A DNA stretch of 64,000 bases from Endomychus coccineus (lineage: Eukaryota; Arthropoda; Insecta; Coleoptera; Endomychidae): positions 3,224,001 to 3,288,000 of the forward strand of contig OY294069.1 in the NCBI GenBank assembly GCA_958510875.1, written 5' to 3'. Shown one piece after another: positions 36,101 through 51,100 of the stretch (its first letter is position 1; every line of letters begins with the position of its first letter). Position numbers and translations under genes: made by a program. The notes below the pieces were generated by a model, which was given only the letters and a program-made list of their open reading frames with translations, did no database searches and was not told where the DNA came from.

Positions 36101-39100
36101 TTTGCCAACAACTGTTGTGGTATTCTATAAATAATCGATATTACTATGCCGAAGTCGGAATTTTTTCCAGGAAACAATTTACGAACATTATAGAGAACGA
36201 ATCCATACGAACTAGGAGTCATTAACATGGAATCATTTAGCTGGAATTGAATCGCACGAATTTCTACGATTGGATAACATTAAATAGTACATATTTCGTA
36301 AAAGTTAATATAAGCATTCACTCAAAAAATCATATTGCAAAGCACTTTATTCAGTCATCACACTTTTATACACGCTCATTTACAGGTGGAAATACGTTCC
36401 AATCACACGAGGATACATTAGCAGCAGGACCTGTCACTCAATACCGGCTATGTGCCATTAAGACTGAGCTTTGTCTCTTGTTGATGACATTACACCGACT
36501 TGGTAGAAATGTGGGCGATATAACCTTTTTCTCTAGATATTTCCATGTTCTGCTCATTAGGAATTTCATATGTTATTCCACCAAGATTCATTCTCGGTAA
36601 GCAGAGTAGATGACCTCAGGTTTCATTGTCAGGCACTCCGGGCCTACTAGATGGAGGTGGAACTCTACCAACTGAGTGAGGTCTTCCCTGATGCCTATAG
36701 CCTCTAAATTTCAAAAAATTGTCTCCCAACACTCCACCGCTGGCTCACACGATGTTCTACGAACATCCTAAGCTCTCGTGTAGAGAGAAAAACAATAGTC
36801 CATTGATAGAAAAGCTGTTACGTCACAGATTCTCATTTGAAAATGTGATAACTTCTGTGTTCAAAAGGTATGATCATCGTCATCATTAAGGGAAAAGGGT
36901 TCGACTGATAGATTCACTTAGGCCGCTTGATTGAGCCTATTATGGTGCGCTCCATCATCAGAATCTAATTCTATTGTAGCAGATTTGTGATACACCAGAA
37001 ACTCAGAGTATAGTTCACGCTGGAAGCAGTTTTGTTTCGCCGAAACAATGATGCAGGAGGAACGATAAAGCCTCCCTCCAAATTAGTGACTACGAGAGTA
37101 GTGTGTTGTTTCAGTCCAGTGATCTAGGCACCTTAATCTATACGCCGTTGTTATGAGTTTAACTTTAATGAATGAGTGTAGATTTGGTATTCCAGCGAGG
37201 TCTTCAAGAGTTCTTGTTGAAGCCCACCTTATACTACTCGTGATACCTACCTAAGCAAGCCGCTGCAGTCGATCTAATGGGTGTTGGGACTCAGCAGTCC
37301 TCGTCCATAACCACCTCACAACTGCGGCTTGTTGGTTATAGGCATAATCATGGTCGTGTAGATCCAATTTAAGGATCTATGACTGTAATCCCCATGTACT
37401 ACTGAAAGTTATTTTGCATACCCAAAAGGACGCAGAAGTCTTCTTCAATCGATATTCGAGTTGATCTCCCTGGTCAGTTTTCAGTCTGGGATTACTCCTA
37501 GACACTTCATCGATCCTTCAATTTGCGAAACCCTGCCAGAAAAAGAAACCTCCCACAGGCTATGATAGTGACTCATTCGTTGGAATAAGTGTAAGACGAA
37601 TTTTCGATTGCATGGAAGATAACGAAGCAAGTCTTCAAACGATGGTCTCTATTTCAATTATTGTGAACGTAACCAAAGTCGACGTTCGATTTTCCCTATC
37701 CTCAAAGAGATTCATGAAATTACATGCGGCTTTTGTGGAAGGCTCTGCGTTTAATTGACCGCGTTCGAGGTCTCCTTTTCAATTTTTCATTCGCCATTCA
37801 GAAAGTCAAGCTCGTTTGATAGAGAAAATTCGTAAGAGTCGCCATAAAAGAACTGAGATGCCGTTCAAGTCTTTTCAATTTATTTATCAGAGAATAACTA
37901 TATAAGACTGTGGAAATAAGCTCTTGATGAGGCTACCTTGAAACGTATATCGAATAGAACGATTTCGAACGATGTGATAAAATTGGAAATGTTCATAAAA
38001 TTGAACCTTTCCTTTCTTACACGGAACACATCCACAGGAAGGATCTATTTTTCCTATCTACGTCACTGTCAGTATCAATCATCGTTCAAAGGAGATTCAA
38101 GATACGACAATGAACCATTACACAGGATGTTCAAACAAACCTCGACATCTTCCAACAACAAACAAGGTACTACGTATTTTGTATGATTCTAATATCATAA
38201 ATATACTGGTGAAGTCTTGGTTCTTATACAAATCATAAGCTCTACATAAATGGAAGGTAGCATTTATTTGCTCCTTTTATATTTTTCAAGTGGCAAAAAA
38301 TTCATATAAAATACATAGAACATGAAAAAAAAATACGATAATTGAAATATTCAAAATGAACAAAACATGCTTTATTTATATTAATGGATATTGAAAACAA
38401 CTTGAACCAAAATGTTGTCATGTATGTTGGTTGTTGAATGAACACTTTCATTCATACAGTTAGTTTTAATCCAATTCTCAGTGTCCACATACTACAGACT
38501 TATTGAAATGAGTATGTATTGAGGCAACAAAAACTATAATAGTACTTTTTAGATTTCATTAAAATTTTTCTACAGTTTCGTATCGGTGTCTTGGAGATAC
38601 CAACGTGTGACACCTGTATGTCTTTTTTGACTAATAATTTTCAAAATTATCTCTCAATGTTATTTAAAGTTCCCTGATTTTGTATCCATGGGCAGTTTAT
38701 TATGAATCTCAATAATTGGCTATACATTTCTTTTGTGATTTGTAATTTAAAAGATTCTCTTTGAGTATGCATGTGGCCTCTCATGAGCCCCGAATGAAGC
38801 TCCATTGCTTACAGCTTGAGTCACATCGACCGGGGTATAGTTATAATCCTGCGAGTGTAAGTGAACAAAGCGCTTGTATTGTTTAATAAAATAGATAGGA
38901 AGTAAAATTTCTGTGGAAGGGAACTGGATAACTATATAACTATAGGTCGATAATTGGGAAGTTTATTCTTTCCGTCATCTTTATGATTCCAGCAGTTTGA
39001 GTTTGATCGGATAATTGCCAGTGTTGAGGACAGGTCTCTGTCTTGCTACTCTGGCCTTCTCAGACGAGAAAGCGGTATGAAGTACCCTCGTCAGCAAAGC

Positions 39101-42100
39101 TGTGGACGTTTTAGGAGATTACCTCCAACAGATCGTTGATATGGACTATAAACAAAGTTGGTGCCTAGACAGTTTCCTGTGGAACACCAGCGTTGATAGC
39201 CATTGTATGGAGGGAGATTCAAGAAGTGACATACATGAGTTACATGAGTTACATTGGGAAGCAGGTCTCCTGACGATCTCCGCTGACGAGAGCTATATCC
39301 CCAGTCATTCATGTTTTGGAGGCCTCTGAGTATTGAATGAGTTTGATGCTTATTGCTGTTCCCATAACTTTACAAGATCACAAATAGCAATGGCATGGGT
39401 TCACAGGAACGGTCTCATTTCTCTCTCTTTGGAATGAGATTCTAACGATCTTCCAGATGTAAGAAATCGCATATAGTTTGTATGAAGGAATGAACAATCC
39501 CTTGAAAACTGAATTCCGTCTGACAGTCTAGCCTTTTTGGCATTGAGATGGCGCATAATTGGGCATTTACGAAAGACAATTCCAGGATTATGGCCATCGA
39601 TGGCAGCAATATGTGGATCCAAAGTGGAATTTACTGCAAACATTTTAGCAAAAAGGTAGGCTCCTGGGAGGGAATTTGATGGCAGTGAAATTTCCCCCAA
39701 TTACCTTTATCAAAGTCCAAAACTAACACGTTGACAATATTGCAACATACCATTCACTGTCCAGCGGTGTTGACCTATTCGATGCAACCAATGGTGGTTC
39801 ATCGGTGCCCAATAGTGATTGTAGTGTCGATTCACTGAGTAGGGTTGAGGCTGCATTTTGTCACAGTTGCGTGTCTCCCCGAAATTATTTACCGATTCTA
39901 TCCATTACTTTATACGTTTTGTCGATTCTAGTGTCATCTATTAGAGATTGAAAAAATTGTTTTAGTAAACCCTACTTGATTTCTGACGATCTTTCAGAAT
40001 CTGTATTAGGAAGTAGGGGTTCCTATTTAATATTTCAAAGTTGTCCCCAACCCAAGGAGAGTGATTATGAAAATTATGAGAAACTGAGACGTTAACATCA
40101 TAATGAAATTATTATCAGTATGTAATATGTATATCAGTAAACTATGGCTAGCAAACTGCATGTAATATTCAAAAGAATGATAATATTGCAATTACATTGT
40201 GTGTGTTATCAAACAGATACAAAAGTGGTACTTCGGTGTTGAAACTATAGTAACGTTTTCATGTTATTATTAAAAGTGGTATAAGAACAAAGTAATTGAT
40301 TTTTAATTTAACCATGATGATAACATACCATAGAGTAACGACTTCTACTATCGATTTATAATTTAATTAAATTAAAAATTAAAGTTCTGTTTCTAATCAA
40401 TGATTTATACAACGCTGCCGAGGGCACCGTGATCCAAAACGTCTCAAACTTAGGGGAATGACGTTTGGTCTCTTATCGTTCGTTTGCTTTTTCAGACTGA
40501 GCCGATAAGCGGCCGAGGAAGGCGCGGAAAGATGACGGCTCATCCAAGATGAAGAAGTGCATTGTCGAAAAATTACAAGTCTGAAGCTGAAATTAAATTC
40601 AATAAACTAACAAAGAGATGAAAACACAAAGGTTGACGTCGGACGAGGAAGAAATTGTTTCTCAATTGACACTTTATTTTCCAAAGATCTACGTGTTATG
40701 GAATTTCTCAAGATCCCTCACTCTTTTAATTTGAATATCATTATCCCTAATGTGTATTCATACTTGAAATCTTTATTGTTTACTTGATAATTTTGCATTT
40801 GTTTGATACACTGTTTGGCACTGTTGTGTTGAAACTATAGTAAAATTCTCATGTTATTATTAAAAGTGCTTCAAAAACAAAGTAATTATTCTTTGATTTG
40901 ATCACAATGATAAATTATCATAGAATAACGGCTTCTACCATCGATTTTATGATAATACTGGTTATAACAGTGGCAAATAATATAGACAGGTTTATTCATT
41001 GCATTCATGATCACGTTGCAGTTCACTCTTATCCGTCGAACGAACAGCATTATTTGATTACCGTTTTCGAACCAACGTGTAATCGGAATTTTATAGCTTT
41101 ACAACGTGTCGGAGGAGCCATGCAAGGGCTCACGAGAATCGAACAAGGCGGATAATAGCAAGAAGCAGAACAGACGAAAACTTATTAAGATATTCCATGG
41201 GTTATTTTGTTCTAGTATGCAGATCAAATCTGAAGAGTTATGGTTGATTTTCACGCTTCTGGCATTACTGTGCTAACAATCTTTAGTCACGCATTGCACT
41301 CAAAGCAAATAAATGAAAGCGAACTAATTTTGAAACCATGTTCTCGAAGTACTACGAAGCGGTAAACGCCATCTTGTCATATACATATCATATTTTATGA
41401 TATATACATACATATACATATTATAAACATATCAGGTTTTACCATTTCTTCAGGAAGTTTATCACTTGTACAACACAATACAAATGAAATGAAATGAAAA
41501 GAGAAAAACTTAATGATTTCAGATTCTTCTCCAGCTCAGGGAAATCTCTTATTTGCATTGAAAAATCTTGTCTTCCGGATGGATTCCGCGTCACAATAGC
41601 TCGACTTGATGCCGACGTTTCGCCAACCATTACAGGTGGCATCTTCAGGGCAGGCTTGAGGCTTGAACTGAAACTGGTTCTACTGGTTTCTGTAGCCGTA
41701 TTTATTGTAGGAAAAATCTTTCACGCTACATAGTTCACTGCCTTTATTCCGGTGGTTAACTTCGTTCCGGCACCTGACGCTGCCGTTGTGCGATCATGTG
41801 CGGAGTGGAATTTTCGAGGATGAGTTTTCAAATGTTGGGAAGGTAATATCCTGAGTCACGGTTCAGATTATTCGGATGTTTTAGGATTTCTATAGCTTCA
41901 AGGATTTTTCGCTGATAGAAGTTTGGGGCTCGGACTAGGATTTTAGTATCTTCAAAAAGTATTTGATGATTTGTGTCAAACTTGTGTTCCGCAAGTGCAG
42001 ATCTACCGGTGTCACGAAGCCTTGTACAGCGCTCATGTTCTTTCATACGAGTAGCTACTGTACGACCTGTTCTACCAATGTAGACTTTACCGCAAGAATA

Positions 42101-45100
42101 GGGAATGCTATAAACACCTTTTAAGTGGAGAGGAGGAAGGGAATCTTTGATAGGTTTGTAAAACTGAGATAATTTTGGAAGTGTGGAAAAACGGGTAGAA
42201 ATATTATGTTTTTTGAGGATTTTGGAAATGCGATCTGTTATATTTTGAATATATGGAAGATAGCCCGTGGATAAAGCAGGCGGGGGGTTTTTGGCTCAGG
42301 TCGATTTAAAATTTTAGGTGAAGTGTATTTCTTTATGGCTTTTTGAATGTTGTAATGGGAGAAATTGTTTGATAATAAGGCAGATGATAGATGTTTTAAT
42401 TCTGATTTTAAGGATTAGGCTGAGATAGGTTGACAGCTCTGTGGACCAGGGAGTTTATGACAGATTGCTTTTGGGCAGGGTGATGGTGGGAAAGACCATG
42501 GAGGTATCTATCGGTATGGGTGAGTTTCCGATACACAGAATGTCTTAAAGTACCGTCAGTCTGTCGACTAACCAATACATCCAGGAACGGGAGTGAACCT
42601 TGCGATTCGACATCCATGGTGAGAAGGATATTGGGATGTAATGAATTTAAATGATTGAGGAAGGGAACAAGCTTTTCGCGACCATGTTGCCAAATAACGA
42701 AAGTATGTCGACATATCTAAACCAACATTTCGGCTTGAGAACAGATGAGTCAATGGCATCTTGTTCAAAAGCTTCCATGAAGATATTAGCTATGATCGGG
42801 AAAAGTGGGGAACACATGGCAGCTCCCGAGGACTGCTTGTAGAACTTGCCATCGTATAGAAAATATGTGGAGGATAGACAAAAATCAATTAACGGTAGCA
42901 AGTCCGTTGAAATGTTTTTGGCAGGTAACAATAATTGCGAAATTATGGAAAGGGTCTCTTAATGCGTAGGCCAAAGCCCTACGCACTCCGTGTCACGTGT
43001 CATCTAGTCATCTGGGTGGCACGTTGATCGTTAATTTGGGAAGCACGGTGAACAGTCTCGTGTGGGAACTGTCCTTTGGTGGCCTGGTGAATACTCGTGG
43101 GTGAAAAGCGCTGATAACTCCTAGGTAATCAACTTGGTCACTGATTTTAATAATCTAAAGTGCTATGGTCATTCCTCCAGTGAAAACTACTGCGTTTCTA
43201 ACCCCGGATAGTATTTAAACAGGCACATTTTGTTTTCTATTTCAGTTCATTCTGATTCTTTTTGGAGATTTGAAAGCTTTCAGTGCTTCAACAATATATT
43301 AGTATTATTTATATAGTATAGTATAGTAATCGTACAACTCCCCAGAAATACACGCTTAGGAAATATTTAAAAACAGAGAAGCTGCCGGCTTGAAATAAGG
43401 GGATTCAAAGTTAAGCATCTGTAAGACAATATGCCAGTATTTTGTACCAGAGATACTATGATTCGATATAATAACTTTTCTTATCCTTTCCTGTTAACAA
43501 ATACTCAAAGAGTAGTCACACGTATGTCGTCCTCAAGAGTTAAGTCAACAACATATTTTGGTTCTTCGAGCCATATTAAAACAGCTGAATTCAATAACCA
43601 CCTACGGATCAGGCACAGAAAATGTGAGAAGTCGAGTATTCCTTCTTATTAGACGAAGTAACGGGATAAAATCTCAATTCCAATTCACTATTGCGGGAAA
43701 TTCGATTAGCTTCAACCCATGTACTAATTTACTCGTACGCTCGATAGTTAAGAATACTTGAGGCTAATAAAACAATTAATTAACATCATTCATTTGCAAG
43801 TTTATCAGCCTGCTTCACAAGAAACATGAGGGCCACACGTGGCACATGCAAAGGTTTCGTGACTAGATGAGTTCAGTTCGAAGGGAACTCCCGGCCTTCT
43901 AAATGGTATTTTAGATTGTGTATCGCCTTCCAGAACTAGTTCATTGTTTGTAGTTTGCTACATTCTACGTCGTAATATGCGCGTTCGCTTTTATTAGTTG
44001 GATATTTTAAACCAAAATTACGATCACGACTGACATATACCGTGTCCCATCGCAGTTATTCTCGAAATGAATAGCATCGTACTGACGTCAAACATGCGAT
44101 TTGTGTTAATTTTCAGGGTAATGAAAATTGATGGTAAATAGTCTTCGTTTAGGTTGAATACACAATAAATATGATAGTCAGAAAATCCTTTGATGTAATC
44201 AAGTTAGAATGTAGTATCTCTTGACTGATTTTCAATTAGAACTCGTTTGTATACTTGGTTTGCCTAGAACTATTTTTTTTTCTATACAATGACTAGACCA
44301 GAATGAAACCTATAATGTTCGAAGACAATCGTGTTAGCCAGCGGCGAAATGCTTGGAGAGGATGTGGGCATTCCAATTTTTCTTGAAGGTTTGCTGGTTA
44401 TAGACATAAGAATTCCACAACTCACAAGAATTCCACAACTTCGTTGTTTCATAGGAAAAAAAAGTCTGGTAGGAATAAGTTCGGCAGGTCTTGAGCTTGA
44501 CAATGAAGGGGTGACTAGCTTGAGCTCATCTAGTTCGCCTATCTGGGATCTCTCTCGCGGTGGAACAACATACGAGATTTCCGATGATTCCCGACCATGA
44601 AAATATATAAAAAAGGAAGAGATCGCTCACCTTCCTAGGGTGTTCTACAATGAATTCGTAAGTGTGACATCATCAATCTAATAAATTACTCTCTTCTGGG
44701 ATGGAATCCAAATGCTTTAGCGTATCTTTGGGAGTCGAACTCCAAAAACATATGGAAAGTATTCCAGGACAGGTCGAATCTGAGCCTTATAGATTATGAG
44801 GAGCTGCTGGGATGTGAAGTAGCTCTTGGCATATGATCATTCCATGAGAGGGTTGTTTCAACCAAGGAGCTTGAGTGAATCTCAATATTCTATGAATTTT
44901 ACTCAGTATCGTACCTAATTTAAGCATTGTTTTAAAATTCTATGATGTATTTATTCCGATTTTTGGAAAGAAGGGTGGTTAGAAGCTTTTTGAATTTGAC
45001 TCATCTGATTTCTACATGGAATTCTACAGAATGTTCCACCAATTTGAAACCTCCATAAGGTAGATATTGACACATAGCCCAACCGTGAAGACTACAGACA

Positions 45101-48100
45101 TCAAAATACATCTTCAATGACGCAGAATCCATCCAAAAGCCAAGAATACATGAAAAGGAAACCCATCAAAATGCGATCAATACAATCAGCCAATTACAAT
45201 GGAAGACCTTATTGAGTGGAAGAAATAGGTGAATCACCGTCATGAAGATTTTCCTAAAGATATATCGAATTATTCGAATCCAGCCTGACTGTAATAGACA
45301 ATGTGATAAAGTTCCACAAAATTACTAATTTATACAAAATGAAATAAATATTTAGATATCATATGGTAATGGTGCTAATAACATCTAACTGTTGATACGC
45401 GTTGTTCTTGAATAAAACAAAATCCAAATATTAACGGCGCGAATTTTCAGGGCGTCAATTAGAAATTTGCATTCTTTCTTGTTGTTAAATTTAGAACGTG
45501 TGAAATACTAGTAATTGATTAATAAAGGCACTCCTCCATTATCTTGATCCAAGCATGTTATGAATAGTTGTGGGATTAAACGAACATGTTCAGTAATCAA
45601 TAATATATAAGAACATATGGGTCTTTGTGCCACCAAGAAATGTAACATAGTATTGCGACTTACGACGTATGAAGAATAAATTCCTATAGCATCTTCAGTT
45701 CACTTCGATGAACGTTTCACTCGATAGAATGTCTTACCACTTACGGATGAAATAGTTCAAATAACATCAGCGCCGAGTTACTGTTTCATTGTACCAATAA
45801 ATCATGTTTGATTGGGAGAAATATGGTTTCCTTTGTATTGAAACGGATTATAGGTTCATATTTCATCCAAACCAATAAAATATATACTCACCGATTTGAC
45901 GTTGTGTTGAAAAAGTACGTACTGAAGATCTTTGGAACACTGATATCCTTTTACATTCAATTGTCTCTGGAAATGAATATAAAATATATGTCCCATAGTT
46001 TATACAGTACCTATAAACACTATACGTATATAACTGAATGATTCGAGTTATTTATCAAATAGCGAGACATAAATATATTTCCACCATATTTTAAATAAAA
46101 TTAAGGGGGGAGTTTTCTCAACAGTGTGCAGTGTAGATGCAAAGCTTTTTGTAAGGTGAACCTATAGGAATTTCAGATTTAGAATTATATAAAGGTAGTT
46201 TTGATATTGAAAAAGACATTTATTGACAGGAATTCATTTATTTGATTCAGATTCAAATGAAAGCTCGAGATTGATGGGAATAAATAAGCACCAAATAGTA
46301 CATTATCATCAAGGGATAGAAACGCATGCCTTCTACTGAGATATAGGTAGTATATAGGAAAAATACCATTCTGTACTGAGTTGTACTATTTTTGCGCAAG
46401 CGAAATATATTACAAAAACGAAAATTAATGATAGCTTAAATATTACCAATGCTGTTTATTTCAAATCTCATTCAACTTATATCTAACAAGGTTTGTCTGG
46501 AATAAGCCATGCTTTTCGCCCTCAAACCAATCTTCATTTAAAATCATTCAGATCTACCAAAAAATTGGCGCATGGTATGTGGTGGAGGCGCCGGGTATGA
46601 CGTAGCTGAGGATTCTTGTTGAAGTTGAGTTGAATGTGATTTGAGAGAAACAACCTTGATAAAATTAATAATTTGGAAATAAGTTCGGTTTAAATTGTTG
46701 ATTGTGAATGAACCTATTTAAATTAATTACAGTAAATTTGGTAATACATCAATTACATTATTTATAGGAAATCACCCTCGTCCACTGAAAATACTGTTGA
46801 AGTACTGAGGACCTTTCGGATACCAAGTAGCCATCATTATGGTTTACTCTGATGATGGTAGCCGAAAGGTCTTCAGAGTTTCAACAGTATTTTTAGCGTA
46901 TAAGGGTGATTATTTCTGATTTATAGTGTTATAAAGTATCCACAGTGCATAAGAAAACGAATAATATTATTTCCAAGTTCATTACTTGTAAGTTTATTTT
47001 TGGATGCACTATAATTAACTAAGCAAATTTTTGACATCATCCATGATGGTAAATGGTAAAAAACTTTTCAGACATCAATCAAAATGTGGCAATTTTGCTT
47101 CAATTTTATATTTATAAATGACTGCCCAATTACAAGGATGCCTTTTTTATTGGGGATGCAATTTAGTTGTGACCTTTTCTTGTCCAGGCAAGAAACCTTT
47201 TTCGGGATTCAACTTCAAATGGGAGGATAATTCGCTTTGATAACGTCACTGTGCGAAGAAACAAATCTCAACAAGGGAACTTTGCAGCTGAGGTAAATTC
47301 CAATCTGTGTTTTATTCCGCTTTCTACATATTATGTCTCACCAGAATTGTTCGTTAAAGTCATATCGTTTGACGGAATTTGCCTTACAAGTTTGTTTCAG
47401 TTAGCGGAAATTGATTAAAAATGTAATATGACATGACATTTCATCAAGTGATTGCTTATGAACTAAATGAATTTAAATCATATTTTAAGAATAATAATAT
47501 ATTTAGAGTGAATAACATTTTCAATGCATATTCGTGTGATGCACATTTGTATTTTATTTTTACGGAGTGTCCGTTACGCTTTAAAATTCAATTTATTCGA
47601 AAGTGAATCTTGCAGAATTAATGTAAAATTGTCATATTTAAAATGTACAATGGAACGGATTCAACTTACCAGAGTATGATTCGTAACGAGAATTGCAACG
47701 GTAAAATTATTACTAGTATCTAGAACAGCCAGACTGCCGTCGTCGGTTTGAAAAACGAAATGTGAGTGCGAGATCCAGGAAGCGGGCAATCGTCTTGGAG
47801 TTAGTTCACCCTGAAATTGCGACAAATTTAACTGAAGCCATCACCGACAAGAAATAAAGGACAATACTAGCGGCGCTTTTGTGTTTTGGGTCGATTTACT
47901 TTGACCCTCGTAAAACAATAACTGTCCAGTAGCCGGAAATGTTAATTTAATTTCACAGAACAAGTTGCTCTCTGAATATACTAGCATCGTATTGGTACTA
48001 AGCAATACTAACAACACAAGGTCTCAACGAACAGTTACAATTGTCGATATATTTGTAATTGTATCTAAGAAACTGAAATACTTGAACTAAATAGACTAAC

Positions 48101-51100
48101 TAAATCAAATTGATGAATCAATACTTGGTAAATTATTTGATATCCATTCATCTGAATGAATTGAGCAACTCAATGACTAAATGCACAGTATCATAAATCT
48201 CAGTAGAAAATCCGAACAGTATTGAAATGTCTAAGTCGCAATGAAGCTGACTTACTATGAGCAACCGCACAAATACCCCAGCGTTAGGCAGAACGACGAA
48301 GCCCGCACTAGCGTAGAAATTGGCTGGGCCAATACCCTCTATACATACAAGGCCTGAACGCTGACTACAAACTCAAATGTGACGTCATGAACAAAAAACT
48401 CCGAAGCAGAGAGATAGCTTACGACAGTACCGTTTAGTCTTATTGGCGCATGACCAGTATTGGTTGTGACAGGTGATAAATATCAGAATTTAATTGAAAT
48501 TTACCTGTTTCTTGTAGAAAATTATATGTTGTACCTATTCCTTGGGTGGCCTTGTGTGATTGGGTACTATTATTACCTGTGAATAAGCGTGCGTAGGAGT
48601 TTTGTGACTGAATAAAGTGCGTTATTAAATGGCCCCCTAAGTGAATGTTCATGTTGGTGGTGAAAATTTAGAATTTCATTCTCTATCAGAACATATTACC
48701 CTGTATACTATGATTTGATCCCCTCTTTTACATACAATTAGTCCTCAGGCATGTAAGTACTTAAGAAGTTCAAATGTATTGATTTTGCTGCATCCAACAA
48801 CTATTGAGACAGTTTCTAATTTATACTCACAATACAACATGCTTCATGAAGTTCTAATCACTACTACATCCATCACATAACCGAAACCATATTATGAAAT
48901 ATTTACCTGTAAATATTCTTCTAAATGCATTCTTTGACCATGCCAGTAAAGAAGTTCATCTACATAACCTACGAGAAAAATAGCAGCAACTATTCCGGAA
49001 ACGACTAGGCCGATAACAAGTAACGAAAAGATGATAGACCACCAATTATGTCCCTCTTCTTCATGTAATGCTAGCTCCTAAATCAATCAGAACAACATCT
49101 TCAAAATCTAAATACTCATGTAAAACAACTAGTGTAGAACTACTGTTTACTTATGTTAAAGTGTAAATTAAATTCTAAACTATGACTGGGTTAGATTGAA
49201 TATAAATGTGTAATGTTCATCAGACTTCAAGAAGAAGTAGTATGTTGAAAGTGTTCATATTACTAGGGTGAACTGAATGTTCTTATTCCATCATTTATGC
49301 CTGCAGAAAAATTCCAAAATAAACTCTTAAAATTATTATATTTGTTGTCTGCTGAGGTCTCTTTTCTATATTGAACTGAACACATTTTCTTATAGCATGA
49401 ATCTCCGCTTGTAGAATACTCGGGGGATTTGCCTAAGCTTCCAGAGTATTTGGTTCCAGGACCATACACTCCTGTTCCAGTTCCTTTTGTTATTTTGGAG
49501 CCATAAGTGTACCATTTGATGGCCTTTTTACTGACTCTAGGGATGGTGTTTTCGTCCCATTCATACTTTTGAGGATTAGTATGGTTTCAAATTCTTTTGC
49601 GAAGCTATATCAAACTCATCTTGAAGCATGGGTTTTCTGATTTACAGGGGGCAATCGATACGTTACGTTTGGTGAATTCCTCTCCAGTCATTCTACAGGT
49701 TGTCCTTATCATCATATTCTCCACTACTATATGGAGGAGTGTGAGGTTCAGAATTATTTTATAGCCTATTTTGAGCATGTTTTCATAGGACCTGTTATAC
49801 ATGCAGAGGCTAGTCTTTGTATTTTCGAAAGATTTATCCTTGAACTAGCTTGGCTAGTTCTGCTACCACACACCACTAATCCATATGTGATGATTGGTGT
49901 CACTATTGCTATGTACATCCACAGCAGGGTGTTAGGGTTCCATCTCAAATTTTTTCCCGCAAAGTTTCTGCACATCATTACATAGATGGGGTGGTATGCC
50001 CAGCAAGGTTCCCTTCGTACTCTTTCTCGTAGATGTAATGCCTCTAAGGAAGAGCCCTTGTATTCTGTCCGAAAGCTTCTGGGCCCTGACAAGTTCGGTT
50101 CTCTTCCATCATATAACTAAGCATATCCACATCAGATGCTTTAGGTCCCAAACCTCACTTCATTTGAATGTCTCTTTTATACTGCCAAAAGCATTTTATA
50201 ACCAGTTTCCAGTTGCTCTTACCAGAGAAATTTTCCAGAAATTTCTCGTATCTCCTTGAGAGGCTCGATCTTGTAGTACCTTCTTGGAGGGATGATTTGA
50301 TCAAACTACATCAAATGATGAAGAATTTCGATGAATTCCTAAATAACAGCATAGCTGTGATTGGCTGCTTATACCGTCAAACTAAATCTTTCCTAGATGA
50401 AGAAAAAACGACGAAAAGGCAACGCAAAATATATTTGAATAATTATGAATTATAGGTACTGACGAATTGCAATGCAGACACCAGTGATTTTCAATTGATA
50501 AAAATTTCCAACACAAAATAAGTGTTAGTTCTTAGCCTGAAAAAAGTAGGAAGGGAAGTTTGATGTTGTTCATCAAAAATAAACCCAATTTAACTGAAAG
50601 TCGACAGACGAAATGTGACAACCATTTTTCTGGTATGGCGAATCGAGAAATTTTCATGCGTCAGGCTAAATGAGAAATTGGAATAATTCCAGATTCGCCT
50701 AGAATCTGGAATTATTCCAATTTTGAATTAATTACTATGAGTTCCTCACTTCATCGAATTTTCAACTGAAAACAGTAGCTGCATAGCTTTCTAATGAAGT
50801 GTGATTAAATCTCGGCGAGGCGTGAGAAAAAATGAAACATTACACACTTATATTCATTTGCCAATTTGAAAAAATCCGTTGAAATATTCACAGCATATTT
50901 GAACTAATATTGGTAATTTTGTGGTCGCGTTATGCCAAATCGAATATAATATGTTGACGTGGCGTGAAGCACGGAATCGTTCCGGTGATAATTCACAGTT
51001 TCCATCGTGTTTGATGAAATTAGCCAATTTAATTGAAAAACCGGCAAACGTGCTAAAAACACAACTATACGGATCATATTTCAACGTAATTAACTTGTAA

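Larger units (their letters stand above)
33874..45891. other. Intron 4 (12 kb)
   Basis: The largest intron, mostly mobile-element remains listed separately. Unannotated parts include 34.0-34.4, 37.6-38.9 and 44.9-45.9 kb, where I see only AT-rich sequence. A plus-strand open stretch at 35.95-36.13 kb has no family I can name. Confidence 0.55.

Noticed and set aside
35950..36130. Plus-strand open stretch with text such as NINDGYLLLAPEPNS
   Set aside because: Looked briefly like host coding sequence, but I could not place it in any family or link it to other exons.
47190..47295. Plus-strand coding-like stretch ending at a GTAAAT donor-like site
   Set aside because: Opposite strand to the host gene, two frames compete, and no family match; probably repeat debris.
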